This document shows positions 17,373 to 26,060 of a DNA stretch of 64,000 bases, piece by piece. This DNA comes from Kribbella caucasensis (GTDB lineage: Bacteria; Actinomycetota; Actinomycetes; Propionibacteriales; Kribbellaceae). Every line of letters starts with the position of its first letter. The first letter of the stretch is position 1. The DNA is taken from contig NZ_SNWQ01000013.1 in assembly GCF_004361855.1 (NCBI RefSeq), positions 124,001 through 188,000 of the forward strand, in the 5' to 3' direction. Position numbers and translations under genes: made by a program. The notes beneath the pieces are model-generated. The model ran no database searches and was not told where the DNA came from. It saw nothing but the letters and a program-made list of their open reading frames with translations.

Positions 17373-18326
17373 GTGCGAGCCGTGCAGATCACCGAGTTCG
17401 GTGGCCCCGAAGTGCTGAAGATCAGCGAGGTCGAGGAGCCCACGCCGGGCGCGGGCCAGGTCCTGATCACCGTCGACCGGGCCGGCATCAACTACGCCGA
17501 TACCCACCAGGTGGAGAACAGCTACCTGTCCAAGGCGACCCTCCCGCTCATCCCGGGCGGTGAAGTCGTCGGCCGTACTGCGGACGGCAGGCGAGTGGTC
17601 GCGCTGGTCGGCTCGGGTGGTTACGCCGAGAAGGCCGTGGCCCATGCGCCGTACGCGTTCGACGTGCCCGAAGGGGTGAGCGACGGTGACGCGCTGGCCC
17701 TCGTTCTGCAGGGGACGACCGCCTGGCATCTGCTGAAGACCTCGTCCCACCTGCAGCAGGGCGAATCCGTCCTGGTGCACGCCGGTGCCGGGGGAGTCGG
17801 CTCGCTCGCCGTGCAGCTGGCGAAGCTCTGGGGCGCCGGACGGGTGATCGCGACCGCGTCGAGCGAGGAGAAGCGCAAGCAGGTGCTGGAGCTCGGCGCG
17901 GACGCCGCGATCGACGGCGACCCCGAGGGCCTGAAGGACCGGATCATCGAGGCGAACGAGGGCCGGCCGGTCGACATCGTGCTGGAGATGGTCGGCGGGC
18001 GCACGTTCGACGAGTCGTTCGACGCGCTGGACCGGTTCGGCCGGCTGGTGACGTTCGGCGCCGCTTCCCGGGAGGCGGCTCAGCCGGTCGACCCGCGCCG
18101 GTTGATGAAGGGGTCGAAGACGATCGCCGGTTTCTGGCTCGCCGACTGCTTCAAGAACCCGGCCCTGCTGGGCGGCCCGCTGACCGAGCTGTTCGATCTG
18201 ACCGTTGCGGGCAAGCTCCGCCCGATCGTCGGCGGCGAGTACGGGCTGTCCGAGGTCGCCACTGCCCACGAGGACATGCGAGCCCGCCGCACCGTCGGCA
18301 AGCTCCTGCTCGACCCTGCCCGCTGA
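17373..18326 (+). CDS. Zinc-free quinone oxidoreductase (MDR/QOR type)
   Basis: 317 residues from GTG 17373 (VRAVQITEFGG), the typical start of the family; AAAGGGA lies upstream. A GroES-like half (about 1-120) is followed by a Rossmann half with the NADPH motif GAGGVGSLAVQLAKL (about 137-151). No structural zinc cysteines are present, which places it with NADPH:quinone reductases rather than alcohol dehydrogenases. It would reduce quinones or other electrophiles. It is divergent from the TetR gene and 59 bp upstream of ohr, so the three form a probable oxidant/electrophile response locus. Confidence 0.9.
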   Translation: MRAVQITEFGGPEVLKISEVEEPTPGAGQVLITVDRAGINYADTHQVENSYLSKATLPLIPGGEVVGRTADGRRVVALVGSGGYAEKAVAHAPYAFDVPEGVSDGDALALVLQGTTAWHLLKTSSHLQQGESVLVHAGAGGVGSLAVQLAKLWGAGRVIATASSEEKRKQVLELGADAAIDGDPEGLKDRIIEANEGRPVDIVLEMVGGRTFDESFDALDRFGRLVTFGAASREAAQPVDPRRLMKGSKTIAGFWLADCFKNPALLGGPLTELFDLTVAGKLRPIVGGEYGLSEVATAHEDMRARRTVGKLLLDPAR

Positions 18327-18385
18327 GCTCCCAACGAACTGACTTTCCCCAACCCCCACCCCCCACGTAATTACTGAGGAGATCT

Positions 18386-18817
18386 ATGACCATCGCTGTC
18401 GAGAAGGTTCTGTACACCGCCCGCGCCACGGCCGAGGGCGGCCGCGACGGCCGGACCACGACCGACGACTTCAAGCTGGACGTCACCGTCGCGCCGCCGA
18501 AGGAGATGGGCGGCACCGGCGAGGGGACGAACCCCGAGCAGCTGTTCGCGGCCGGTTTCGCGTCCTGCTTCCACAGCGCCCTGAAGCTGGTCGCCCGGAA
18601 GGCGCGGCAGGACGCCGAGGGCTCGACGGTCACCGCTGAGGTCGGCATCGGCCCGATCAACGGCGGCGCGGGCTACGGCCTCGAGGTCGCGCTCGTGGTC
18701 TCCCTGCCGAACGTCGAGCGTCCGGTCGCCGAGGAGCTGGTCGCGAAGGCGCACGAGGTGTGCCCGTACTCGAACGCCACCCGCGGCAACATCAAGTTCG
18801 ACCTCAAGGTTGCCTGA
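18386..18817 (+). CDS. ohr: Organic hydroperoxide resistance protein, OsmC/Ohr family
   Basis: 143 residues, full length. Ohr reduces fatty-acid and other organic hydroperoxides with a dithiol mechanism. Both cysteines are present: the peroxidatic Cys61 in FASCFHS and the resolving Cys126 in VCPYSNATRGN, a segment diagnostic for Ohr rather than OsmC. TGAGGAGAT precedes the ATG with good spacing. Classical ohr genes sit beside a MarR-type ohrR; here the nearest regulator is TetR-type, next to the oxidoreductase upstream. Confidence 0.95.
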   Translation: MTIAVEKVLYTARATAEGGRDGRTTTDDFKLDVTVAPPKEMGGTGEGTNPEQLFAAGFASCFHSALKLVARKARQDAEGSTVTAEVGIGPINGGAGYGLEVALVVSLPNVERPVAEELVAKAHEVCPYSNATRGNIKFDLKVA

Positions 18818-18833
18818 AGCACCGTCTTTCCCC

Positions 18834-18867
18834 GCCGGGGTTGATCAGAATACTGATCAACCCCGGC
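18834..18867 (+). terminator. Strong intrinsic terminator after ohr
   Basis: A perfect 15-bp stem: GCCGGGGTTGATCAG (18834-18848), loop AATA, CTGATCAACCCCGGC (18853-18867), then TTT. It starts 17 bp past the ohr stop. Confidence 0.92.
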
Positions 18868-18932
18868 TTTCATGTACAGAAAACTGATCACGAAAGCCGC
18901 GCGTAGGCTGCGCTGGGCCGCGTCGGGAGAAG

Positions 18933-19805
18933 TCAGGCCATCTTGTCGAGGGCGTCGCGCAGAATGTTCTGCGTCTCGCCGAGCGGTGCGGCCGAGATAC
19001 TGAGCGCGTCCATGATCGCGGCGTACTCGTCCAGGTCCTCGATCTTGTCGAGGTACAGCGCGCTGGCCGCGTGCTCGATGTAGACCACGTCCGGCAGGTC
19101 GCCCTCGGGGAATCGCAGCACGCTGAACGCACCACCGGCGCTCGGATAGCCGACACTGCTGAACGGCATCACCTGCAGAGTGATGTTCGGCAGCCGCGCC
19201 ATCTTCATCAGGTGCTCGATCTGCTCACACATCGCCTCGCGGCCACCGATCGGTCGATGCAGTACCGACTCGTCGATGACCACCCAGAGCTTCACCGGGT
19301 TCGCCCTGGTGAGGATTTGTTGCCGGGTCACCCGAAGATCGACGCGCTGGTCGATCTCCTCGGTCGGCAGATACGACTTGCCGAGCTGGACGACCGCGCG
19401 GGCATACGGTTCGGTCTGCAGCAGGCCCGGGACGAAGAGCACCTCGTAGGTCCGGATCAGCTTGGCCGCTACCTCGAGGCCGACATAGTTGGAGAACCAG
19501 GCCGGCATCACGTCGCCGTACCGGGACCACCAGCCGGGGTTGTTGGCGGCCCGGGCGAGCTCCATCAGCCGGTCGCGCTCGCGGTCGTCCTTGAGGCCGT
19601 ACAGCTTGAGCAGGTCGTTGACGTCGCGTTCCTTGAAACCGACCCGGCCGAGCTCCATCCGGCTCACCTTGGACTCCGAGGCGCGGATCTGCCAGCCCGC
19701 GTCGGCGCGGCTGATCCCGGCTGCCTCACGCATCCGGCGGAGGTGGCCGCCCAGCATGATCCGCAGCGCGGTCGGCCCGCCGTCGTCGCCGCCAGCCACC
19801 GTCAC
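18933..19805 (-). CDS. XRE-type helix-turn-helix protein with DUF5753 domain
   Basis: 290 residues from GTG 19805; codons further upstream encode only Gly-rich leader. The N-terminal HTH (LGGHLRRMREAAGISRADAG, about residues 18-37, then SESKVSRMELGR) is followed by the DUF5753 domain (about 105-285; PGLLQTEPYARAVV, VIDESVLHR, EHAASALYLD). These regulators are abundant in streptomycete-like actinomycetes and usually stand beside a small DUF397 gene, but none is visible here. Target unknown. Confidence 0.88.
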   Translation of the reverse strand: MTVAGGDDGGPTALRIMLGGHLRRMREAAGISRADAGWQIRASESKVSRMELGRVGFKERDVNDLLKLYGLKDDRERDRLMELARAANNPGWWSRYGDVMPAWFSNYVGLEVAAKLIRTYEVLFVPGLLQTEPYARAVVQLGKSYLPTEEIDQRVDLRVTRQQILTRANPVKLWVVIDESVLHRPIGGREAMCEQIEHLMKMARLPNITLQVMPFSSVGYPSAGGAFSVLRFPEGDLPDVVYIEHAASALYLDKIEDLDEYAAIMDALSISAAPLGETQNILRDALDKMA

Positions 19806-19966
19806 CCCGCCACCATGCCCTTCCCCAGTTCCGACTGCGCCACGCACCCAACTGCCCGTGATCCCGGGCAGGGCACAGTCGCCTCCCACCCCGGGACAGC
19901 TCCGATGTTAGCTGTGATCGCCGTTTCTGACAGTCCCGCCGCCCGGAACTGGCCCTGGCAATCTGA

Positions 19967-20500
19967 TCAAACCGGGTTGGCGAGGGCTAGGACTGTGGCG
20001 GTGGGGAGCTTGGCGAGGTCGGAGCCTTCGACCAGGAGCTTGGAGGCGCGGATGCCGCTGCCGATTACGACCAGGCCGGCTTGGGCGACCGCTTCGTCGA
20101 CGAGGACCGGCCAGTCGGCGGGCAGGCCGATCGGGGTGATGCCGCCGTACTCCATCCCGGTAGCCCCGACCGCATCGTCCTGCGCGGCGAACGAGATCTT
20201 GCGGACGCCGAGGTGCTTGCGGATCACCCCGTTGACGTCCGCGCGGTGGGTGGCGAGCACCATCACCGCGGCGTACGTCGACTCGCCGGCGCGCTTGCCG
20301 TGGACGATCACGCAGTTCGCCGACGCGGCTATCGGTACGTCGTACTCGGCGCAGAAGGCGGCCGTGTCGGCCAGTGTCGGGTCGATCGCGGCCGCGTACC
20401 CCGGGATGTCGCCGAGCGCTGGACGGACCGGTGCGGCCAGGAGTTCGGGGACCTCGGCGGCCGGACGCCAGTCGAGGGTGCCCATGGGCGGAACGGTCAC
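19967..20500 (-). CDS. YbaK/EbsC-family aminoacyl-tRNA deacylase
   Basis: 177 residues. The fold is that of the prolyl-tRNA editing domain; free-standing members hydrolyse mischarged tRNA such as Cys- or Ala-tRNAPro. The conserved features NCVIVHGK and the mobile ATHRADVN and EYGGITPIGLP segments match the family's substrate pocket. The GTG start overlaps the stop of the upstream acetyltransferase gene (GTGA), so the two are coupled; a later ATG at 20485 has no ribosome site. Confidence 0.85.
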   Translation of the reverse strand: MTVPPMGTLDWRPAAEVPELLAAPVRPALGDIPGYAAAIDPTLADTAAFCAEYDVPIAASANCVIVHGKRAGESTYAAVMVLATHRADVNGVIRKHLGVRKISFAAQDDAVGATGMEYGGITPIGLPADWPVLVDEAVAQAGLVVIGSGIRASKLLVEGSDLAKLPTATVLALANPV

Positions 20501-20799
20501 CGGTGGTGCACCTCGTCCACGAGGTCGTCGTACTCCGGATGCTTCTTGAGGTACTCGATGTAGTACGGGCAGGCGGGCTTGATCCGGAGCCCGGCCGCGC
20601 GGGCGTCGGCGAGGGACTTCGCCGCGATCTGGCCGGCCACGCCACGGCCCTGGAACTCGGGCAGCGTCTCGGCATGCAGGAAGATGATCGCCGAGTCGGT
20701 CCGGCGGTAGTTGACGAATCCCATCAGGGCGTCGGCGCCGTCGCGTGCCTCGTACCGGCTGTGCGACGTGGCATCCACGACGCTGAACTCGTTCTCCAT
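20497..20799 (-). CDS. Small GNAT-type N-acetyltransferase (COG2388-like)
   Basis: 100 residues. This is the minimal YjdJ-type acetyltransferase fold: DALMGFVNYRRTDSAIIFLH, the acetyl-CoA loop EFQGRGVAGQIA (Q/R-x-x-G-x-G/A), then the CPYYIEYLKKHPEY tail that is diagnostic of this subfamily. ATG 20799 is preferred because TAGAGT lies seven bases upstream, giving a leaderless mRNA; a GTG three codons earlier is possible. Substrate unknown. It forms a two-gene unit with the YbaK protein. Confidence 0.85.
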   Translation of the reverse strand: MENEFSVVDATSHSRYEARDGADALMGFVNYRRTDSAIIFLHAETLPEFQGRGVAGQIAAKSLADARAAGLRIKPACPYYIEYLKKHPEYDDLVDEVHHR

Positions 20800-20806
20800 G
20801 CCCGCC

Positions 20807-20812
20807 ACTCTA
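20807..20812 (-). promoter_or_regulatory. Putative -10 element of the GNAT-ybaK unit (leaderless)
   Basis: On the minus strand TAGAGT, seven bases, then ATG 20799. Confidence 0.4.
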
Positions 20813-20862
20813 ACCAGCCGCCACTACCCACAACCCGGCCTGCCCGTACTGCGATCGGCTCG

Positions 20863-21807
20863 CTAGGAGGTACCCAGGGCCTTGGCGAGGGCGGTGGCTT
20901 TGTCGGCGAGCATGCGGCGGGTGATGGCCGCGGCCTGGACGATGCCGGAGCCGTGGAAGGTGCCGGGGTAGTGGTGGAGTTCGGTGCTCACGCCCGCGGC
21001 CAGCAGGCGCTGGGCGTAGATCAGGCCCTCGTCCCGCAGCGGGTCGAACTCGCAAACCGCGACGAACGCGGGCGGCAGTCCGGCAAAGTCCTCCGCGCGC
21101 GACGGCGCGGCGTACTGGAGGCCGAGTACTTCTGGCGCACCGGACAGGTAGTACTTCCAGCTCAGCTCGGCGCTCGGCCGGTTCCAGATCGGGGTGTCGA
21201 CGAACGTCCGCATCGACAGCGTCTCGAGCCGGTCGTCGAGCTCGGGGATATCGAGCAGCTGGAAGCAGATCGCCGGACCCTGCCGGTCCCGGGCGAGCAG
21301 CGCCACCGCGGCCGCCAGACCCCCACCGGCGCTCTCACCGCCCACCGCGATCCGCTGCGGGTCCACACCAAGCTCGGCCGCGTTCCCGGCCAGCCATTCG
21401 AGCGCGGCATAGCAGTCTTCAAGGCCCGCCGGGAACGGGTGTTCCGGTGCCAGCCGGTAATCAGGTGCGACCACGACCACGCCCGTTGCCGCGACGTCCA
21501 CCGGAGCCTGCTCGAACGTGTCCAGGTCACCCATCACGAACCCGCCGCCGTGGATGTTCAGGTATCCCGGCCGCAGCGATCCATCGCTGTCGGTCGGCGC
21601 ATAGACCCGTGCCTTGATGTCGGGCGCTCCGTCGCGACCCGGGATCGACACCTCGCGAATCTCGATCCCAGCCGGGATCTCGACGGCGGGGAGCACCTTC
21701 AGCAACTCGTCCATCGCGGCCCGGCTGGCGACGATGTCGGTCAGCTCGATCGACGGCAACATCGCCAGCCATGGCTGCAGTTCGGGATCGATCGGGTAGT
21801 CGGTCAT
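20863..21807 (-). CDS. HSL-family alpha/beta-hydrolase (esterase)
   Basis: 314 residues, complete. The oxyanion motif HGGG (about 85-88), nucleophile elbow GESAGG (Ser about 159), acid in EFDPLRDEG and catalytic His in GTFHGSG make a full hormone-sensitive-lipase type triad. Members hydrolyse short- to medium-chain esters. No signal peptide is present, so it is cytoplasmic. GAGGAG lies shortly before the ATG. Substrate unknown; it is divergent from the PucR-type regulator. Confidence 0.9.
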   Translation of the reverse strand: MTDYPIDPELQPWLAMLPSIELTDIVASRAAMDELLKVLPAVEIPAGIEIREVSIPGRDGAPDIKARVYAPTDSDGSLRPGYLNIHGGGFVMGDLDTFEQAPVDVAATGVVVVAPDYRLAPEHPFPAGLEDCYAALEWLAGNAAELGVDPQRIAVGGESAGGGLAAAVALLARDRQGPAICFQLLDIPELDDRLETLSMRTFVDTPIWNRPSAELSWKYYLSGAPEVLGLQYAAPSRAEDFAGLPPAFVAVCEFDPLRDEGLIYAQRLLAAGVSTELHHYPGTFHGSGIVQAAAITRRMLADKATALAKALGTS

Positions 21808-21971
21808 CTCCGGCTCCTCGCTTCGGGTCGTTCTCCGGTTCCAGCGTGCGCCCCGTGCTGGGTAGATCGAGCATGGACTCGGGCAGCTGGGTCCGGCAGC
21901 CGACAGGTGGCGGTGATCCGGGGGCCGCAGCCCGCCGACTGGCGGAGCCCCGCCGATTGGCGCCGGGCCGG

Positions 21972-21977
21972 TAATCT
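21972..21977 (+). promoter_or_regulatory. Putative -10 element of the PucR-type gene (leaderless)
   Basis: TAATCT, six bases, then ATG 21984. Confidence 0.45.
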
Positions 21978-21983
21978 CAGTTC

Positions 21984-23024
21984 ATGAAAGGCCTGTTGTT
22001 GCGGTTGTCCGCACTGGACGCCGATGCCGAGGGCGCCGTTCGGGTGATTGGGTTCTTCGACGCGCTGGTGACGAGTCGGGCCGACCTGACCACTCTGCTG
22101 AAGAGCACGGCCACGCTGGCCGAGTGCCAGGTCGGGGTCGAGGCGGCCGGACGTGGGCTTGTTCTCCGGGCCGATCCGGATGGTTCCGTCGACGTCGGCG
22201 GACCGCCGGCCGGGGCTGCGGTTCGCGAGGAGGCCGACGCCGGGTTCTGGCTCGCTCGGGCCGGGCCGGCGTTGCCTTTCGACGAGATGGTGCTGGAACG
22301 CTTCGCCCTGGCCGGTTCGATCCTGCTCGACCGGACTGTCAGCGGCCTCCCGGCTGTTGGTGACTCGGCCCTCGTCGAGTTGCTCATCGCCGACTCGACC
22401 GGGATCGCAGAACGTTCTCGCGCGCTGCACCTGCTCGGTCTGTCGCCGGCCGGGATGCTCCGAGTCGCCGCGTTCTCGGGTACGCCGGACCTGCGCGCAG
22501 CAGGCGTCGTACGGTCGGCGTGGATCGGGGACGTTGGTACAGCGTTGTTGCCCGAGTCTGGGGAGCCAACAGATTGGGCCGAGCAGCTGGCTACTGGTGG
22601 CGTCTTGGTTGGCCTCGGACCGGCTGTACCGGGGATCCAGGCGGCCGAGTCGTGGCGGGCGGCGCGGACCGCGTTGCGTCTCGCCTCAGCCGAGATGCCG
22701 GTGATGCGGGCGGACGAGCTGGGCGGCTTGATCGTCTTGGCCGAGCGTCTGCGGCCGGAGGACATCGCCCTCAGTCCCGATGTCGTCGCGCTCGACCGGA
22801 TCGCCGCCGAGCCTGGTGGAGAGGACCTGCTGGGCATCCTGCGGGCGTACTGCGCCACGGACTCGGTCCGCAAGGCCGCCGCGCTCGTGTACCGCCACCA
22901 CAGCACGATCGCCTACCACCTCCAGCACGCGGAGACCGTCCTCGGCTTCCCACTGGATAACCCAGCTGGCCGCTTCCGCCTGAATCTCGCACTGGTGATG
23001 CGAGCCTTAGGATCTGGCGGGTGA
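21984..23024 (+). CDS. PucR-type transcriptional regulator
   Basis: 346 residues. The C-terminal 60 residues are the PucR helix-turn-helix (LRAYCATDSVRKAAALVYRH, then STIAYHLQHAETVLG, ending PAGRFRLNLALVMRAL). The N-terminal part is a degenerate sensory region. Family members control purine or proline use and other catabolic genes. The stop overlaps the GTG of cobQ (GTGA, 23021-23024). Coupling to a cobalamin gene is unusual and may simply reflect packing, since cobQ has its own -10-like sequence. Confidence 0.85.
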   Translation: MKGLLLRLSALDADAEGAVRVIGFFDALVTSRADLTTLLKSTATLAECQVGVEAAGRGLVLRADPDGSVDVGGPPAGAAVREEADAGFWLARAGPALPFDEMVLERFALAGSILLDRTVSGLPAVGDSALVELLIADSTGIAERSRALHLLGLSPAGMLRVAAFSGTPDLRAAGVVRSAWIGDVGTALLPESGEPTDWAEQLATGGVLVGLGPAVPGIQAAESWRAARTALRLASAEMPVMRADELGGLIVLAERLRPEDIALSPDVVALDRIAAEPGGEDLLGILRAYCATDSVRKAAALVYRHHSTIAYHLQHAETVLGFPLDNPAGRFRLNLALVMRALGSGG

Positions 23025-24481
23025 ACTCCCTGCTGATCGCCGGTACCACGTCCGACGCGGGCAAGACGACCGTTGTGACCGGGCTGTGCCGGTGGTTGGC
23101 GCGGCAGGGTGTGCGGGTCGCTCCGTTCAAAGCGCAGAACATGTCGAACAACTCGATGGTCTGCGCGGACGGCGCCGAGATCGGCCGGGCCCAGTGGATC
23201 CAGGCGATCGCGGCCGGTGCCGAACCGGAGGCGGCGATGAACCCGGTGCTGCTCAAACCCGGCAGCGACCACCGCAGCCATGTCGTCCTCCTCGGTCAAC
23301 CATGGGGCGAGCTGACCTCCCGCGGCTTCCTCACCGAACGGGCTGAGCTCGCCAAAGCGGCCTTCGCGGCGTACGACGATCTCGCGTCCCGGTACGACGT
23401 GATCGTTGCCGAGGGCGCGGGTAGTCCGACCGAGATCAACCTGCGTCGCTCGGACTACGTGAACATGGGGTTGGCCCAGCACGCGCAAGCCCCGGTCGTG
23501 GTGGTCGGCGACATCGATCGCGGCGGCGTGTTCGCGTCGATGTTCGGCACGGTTGCGCTGTTGTCGGCCGAGGACCAGCGACTGATCAGCGGTTTCGTGG
23601 TGAACAAGTTCCGCGGTGATGTGTCATTGCTCCAGCCCGGGATCGACATGCTGGCGACGGCGACCGGGCGGCCGACGTACGGCGTGGTGCCGTGGTTGCC
23701 GGAGCTGTGGCTGGACTCGGAGGACGCGCTCGACATCCCGGCCCGGCTGACGTCGACCGAGTCCGAGGTACTGACGATCGCGGTGGTCCGGTTCCCGCGG
23801 ATCAGCAACTTCACCGATGTGGACGCGCTCGCGGTCGAGCCGACGACGAGCGTGTTCTTCACCGCGAGCCCGGCCGAGGTCCGTACTGCGGATCTGGTGG
23901 TGCTGCCCGGATCGCGGGCGACTGTTGATGACCTGGCCTGGTTGCGGTCGACCGGTCTCGCTGATGCGGTGAGCGCGCGAGTGGCGGCGGGGCGGCCGGT
24001 GCTGGGGATCTGCGGTGGGTACCAATTGCTGGGTGAAGCGATCGAGGATCCGCACGGGGTGGAGAACGGGGGCAGCCATCGCGGTCTCGGGTCGTTGCCG
24101 ATAGCAACCGAGTTCGCAGTCGAGAAGGTGCTCGCCCAGCCCGCACCGACGGCGTACGAGATCCACCACGGGGTCGTGCGGGTGACGGGGGAGGCCGAGG
24201 AGTTTCCGGGTGGCTGCCGGCTCGGGGCGACCTGGGGGACGATCTGGCACGGGCTGATGGACGACGACCGGCAGCGGCACGCGTTCCTGACCGAGGTGGC
24301 CGGGATGACCGGCAAGCCCGCGCCGGACGGGACGGTGTCGTTCGCTGCGCTGCGGGAGGAACGGCTCGATCGGCTGGCCGATGCGATCGACCAGCACCTC
24401 GACACCGACGCGCTGCTCGCCTTGATCGAGCAGGGCGCTCCGGCCGGGATCCCGTTCATCCCGCCGGGTGCGCCTGCCTGA
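23021..24481 (+). CDS. cobQ: Adenosylcobyric acid synthase (glutamine-hydrolysing)
   Basis: 486 residues, normal length. It amidates four side chains of adenosylcobyrinic a,c-diamide using ATP and glutamine. The N-terminal dethiobiotin-synthetase-like ATPase has GTTSDAGKTT (about 8-17), FKAQNMSNNSM and EGAGSPTEINLR. The C-terminal class I glutamine amidotransferase has the nucleophile Cys in GICGGYQLLG (about residue 330) and the late His in YEIHHG. A TAGGAT seven bases before the GTG (23008-23013) could give it a private leaderless transcript. cobT and cysG lie 14-16 kb away. Confidence 0.96.
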   Translation: MNSLLIAGTTSDAGKTTVVTGLCRWLARQGVRVAPFKAQNMSNNSMVCADGAEIGRAQWIQAIAAGAEPEAAMNPVLLKPGSDHRSHVVLLGQPWGELTSRGFLTERAELAKAAFAAYDDLASRYDVIVAEGAGSPTEINLRRSDYVNMGLAQHAQAPVVVVGDIDRGGVFASMFGTVALLSAEDQRLISGFVVNKFRGDVSLLQPGIDMLATATGRPTYGVVPWLPELWLDSEDALDIPARLTSTESEVLTIAVVRFPRISNFTDVDALAVEPTTSVFFTASPAEVRTADLVVLPGSRATVDDLAWLRSTGLADAVSARVAAGRPVLGICGGYQLLGEAIEDPHGVENGGSHRGLGSLPIATEFAVEKVLAQPAPTAYEIHHGVVRVTGEAEEFPGGCRLGATWGTIWHGLMDDDRQRHAFLTEVAGMTGKPAPDGTVSFAALREERLDRLADAIDQHLDTDALLALIEQGAPAGIPFIPPGAPA

Positions 24482-24508
24482 GCCTCTGGAACTGTCCGAG
24501 GGCTGCGT

Positions 24509-24514
24509 TAGCGT
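24509..24514 (+). promoter_or_regulatory. Putative -10 element of the DinB/DUF664 gene (leaderless)
   Basis: TAGCGT, seven bases, then ATG 24522. Confidence 0.4.
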
Positions 24515-24521
24515 CGGCCGC

Positions 24522-25088
24522 ATGACGGATCTCAAGGCGGAACTGCACAGCAAGCTCAAGGAGAGCCGGGCGGTGATCCTCTCGGACCTCGAAGGGCTGA
24601 GCGAGTACGACCTGCGCCGGCCGCTGGTGCCATCGGGGACGAACCTGCTCGGCCTGATCAAGCACCTCGCCGGGGTGGAGTACGTCTATCTCGGGACCAG
24701 TCTGGGCCGGCCGCCGGCGGAGAAGCTGGCCTGGGAGGAGGACGGCTCGGTCTGGGACGGGGCGGACATGTGGGCGCTGCCGTCGGAGACGAGCGAGTAC
24801 CTGATCGGGTTGTACAAGCGGGCATGTGAGCATGGCAGCCGGACCGTCGACGAACTCGACCTGGACGCGCCCGCCGAAGTACCGCACTGGGCCGAAGGCC
24901 GCCGCAAGACCACGCTCGCCGTGCTGTTGATCCGGATGGTCGCCGAGTCCGCCCACCACGCCGGCCACATGGACATCGTCCGTGAGCTGATCGACGGCAA
25001 GGGCGGCTCCGACTCGGACTTCATGGACGAAGCAGCCTGGCGCGACTACCACGACAAGATCCAGCAGGCCGCCGACGCTTTCCGATGA
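24522..25088 (+). CDS. DinB/DUF664-family protein
   Basis: 188 residues from ATG 24522. Four-helix DinB fold with the three metal-binding histidines in the usual places: IKHLAGVEYVYLG, and the late ESAHHAGHMDIVREL. In actinomycetes this family contains mycothiol-dependent transferases, so a thiol-transfer or detoxification role is plausible, but the substrate is unknown. It stands alone between cobQ and the ECF41 sigma gene. Confidence 0.85.
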   Translation: MTDLKAELHSKLKESRAVILSDLEGLSEYDLRRPLVPSGTNLLGLIKHLAGVEYVYLGTSLGRPPAEKLAWEEDGSVWDGADMWALPSETSEYLIGLYKRACEHGSRTVDELDLDAPAEVPHWAEGRRKTTLAVLLIRMVAESAHHAGHMDIVRELIDGKGGSDSDFMDEAAWRDYHDKIQQAADAFR

Positions 25089-25136
25089 GCTGAGAGGCCT
25101 GCGCCCGCTTGGTGAGCGCACTGCGAGGATGAGGGG

Positions 25137-26042
25137 GTGACGGCTGGGGCGCTGGAGTTGTTCGAGGAGCATCGCGGGCGGATGTTCGGGATCGCGTACC
25201 GGATGCTCGGCACGGTCACGGACGCCGACGAGGTGCTGCAGGACGCGTGGTTGCGGTGGCAGGGCGTGGATCATCGGGAGATCGCCGAGCCGTCCGCGTT
25301 TCTTGCCAAGACGGTCACCAATCTCTGCCTGAGCCAACTGACTTCGGCCCGTGCGCGCCGGGAGACCTACGTCGGTGAGTGGTTGCCGGAGCCGGTCCTG
25401 ACCGGGGCTCCGGGACCGCTGGAAGTGGTTGCCGCCGGGGAGTCGGTGTCGTTCGCGCTGTTGCGGTTGCTCGAACGGCTCACGCCGGCCGAGCGGGCGG
25501 CGTACGTGCTGCGTGAGGCGTTCGGGTACTCGCATCGGGAGGTCGCCGAGCTGGTCGGTACGACGGAGATCAACGCACGGCAACTCCATTCACGAGCGCG
25601 CAAGCGGATCGCGGCCGGTGAGCAGGTGCGCCCCGTGGATGCGGCGCATTGGCGGAAGCTGGTCGAGCGGTTCCTCGCGGCCGCGCGTCTTGGGGATATC
25701 GCCGGCCTTGAAGCGCTGCTGGCTGATGACGTAGTTTCGCGGGCCGATGGTGGCGGCAAGGTGAATGCGGCTCGGCGGCCGGTACACGGTCGCGAGAAGG
25801 TCGCGAGGTACCTCGTCGGGGTGCTGGAGCGGTTCGGCGCGGGGATCCTGCCGTACTACGGGGAGGCGAACGGCGAGCCGGTGCTGGTCGCGGCGGATGC
25901 TGACGGGCTGCGCGCGATCTGCTTCTTCACGTTCTCCGGTGACGAGCTGGTCCGGCTGGAGCTGGTGATGAATCCGGACAAGTTGACGGTCGCCGCCGGG
26001 CAGTTGTCACGTTTGGGCGGGCTGCCCAGTCTGGGCTGGTGA
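25137..26042 (+). CDS. ECF41-group sigma factor with C-terminal SnoaL-like domain
   Basis: 301 residues from GTG 25137. Sigma regions 2 and 4 occupy about 1-160. Diagnostic ECF41 marks follow: WLPEPV (82-87), a SnoaL-like domain with DGGGK (204-208), and NPDKL near the end. In this group the fused domain replaces a separate anti-sigma factor and both activates and restrains the sigma factor. The gene 18 bp downstream encodes an NmrA-type oxidoreductase, the usual sort of partner and target of ECF41 factors. The signal sensed is unknown. Confidence 0.93.
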   Translation: MTAGALELFEEHRGRMFGIAYRMLGTVTDADEVLQDAWLRWQGVDHREIAEPSAFLAKTVTNLCLSQLTSARARRETYVGEWLPEPVLTGAPGPLEVVAAGESVSFALLRLLERLTPAERAAYVLREAFGYSHREVAELVGTTEINARQLHSRARKRIAAGEQVRPVDAAHWRKLVERFLAAARLGDIAGLEALLADDVVSRADGGGKVNAARRPVHGREKVARYLVGVLERFGAGILPYYGEANGEPVLVAADADGLRAICFFTFSGDELVRLELVMNPDKLTVAAGQLSRLGGLPSLGW

Positions 26043-26060
26043 CCGAAAGGACACCATCCA

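Noticed and set aside
17253..18359. Upstream extension of the TetR frame across the oxidoreductase gene on the opposite strand
   Set aside because: The translation has no family resemblance and the frame is a GC-driven shadow; the helix-turn-helix begins after ATG 17252.
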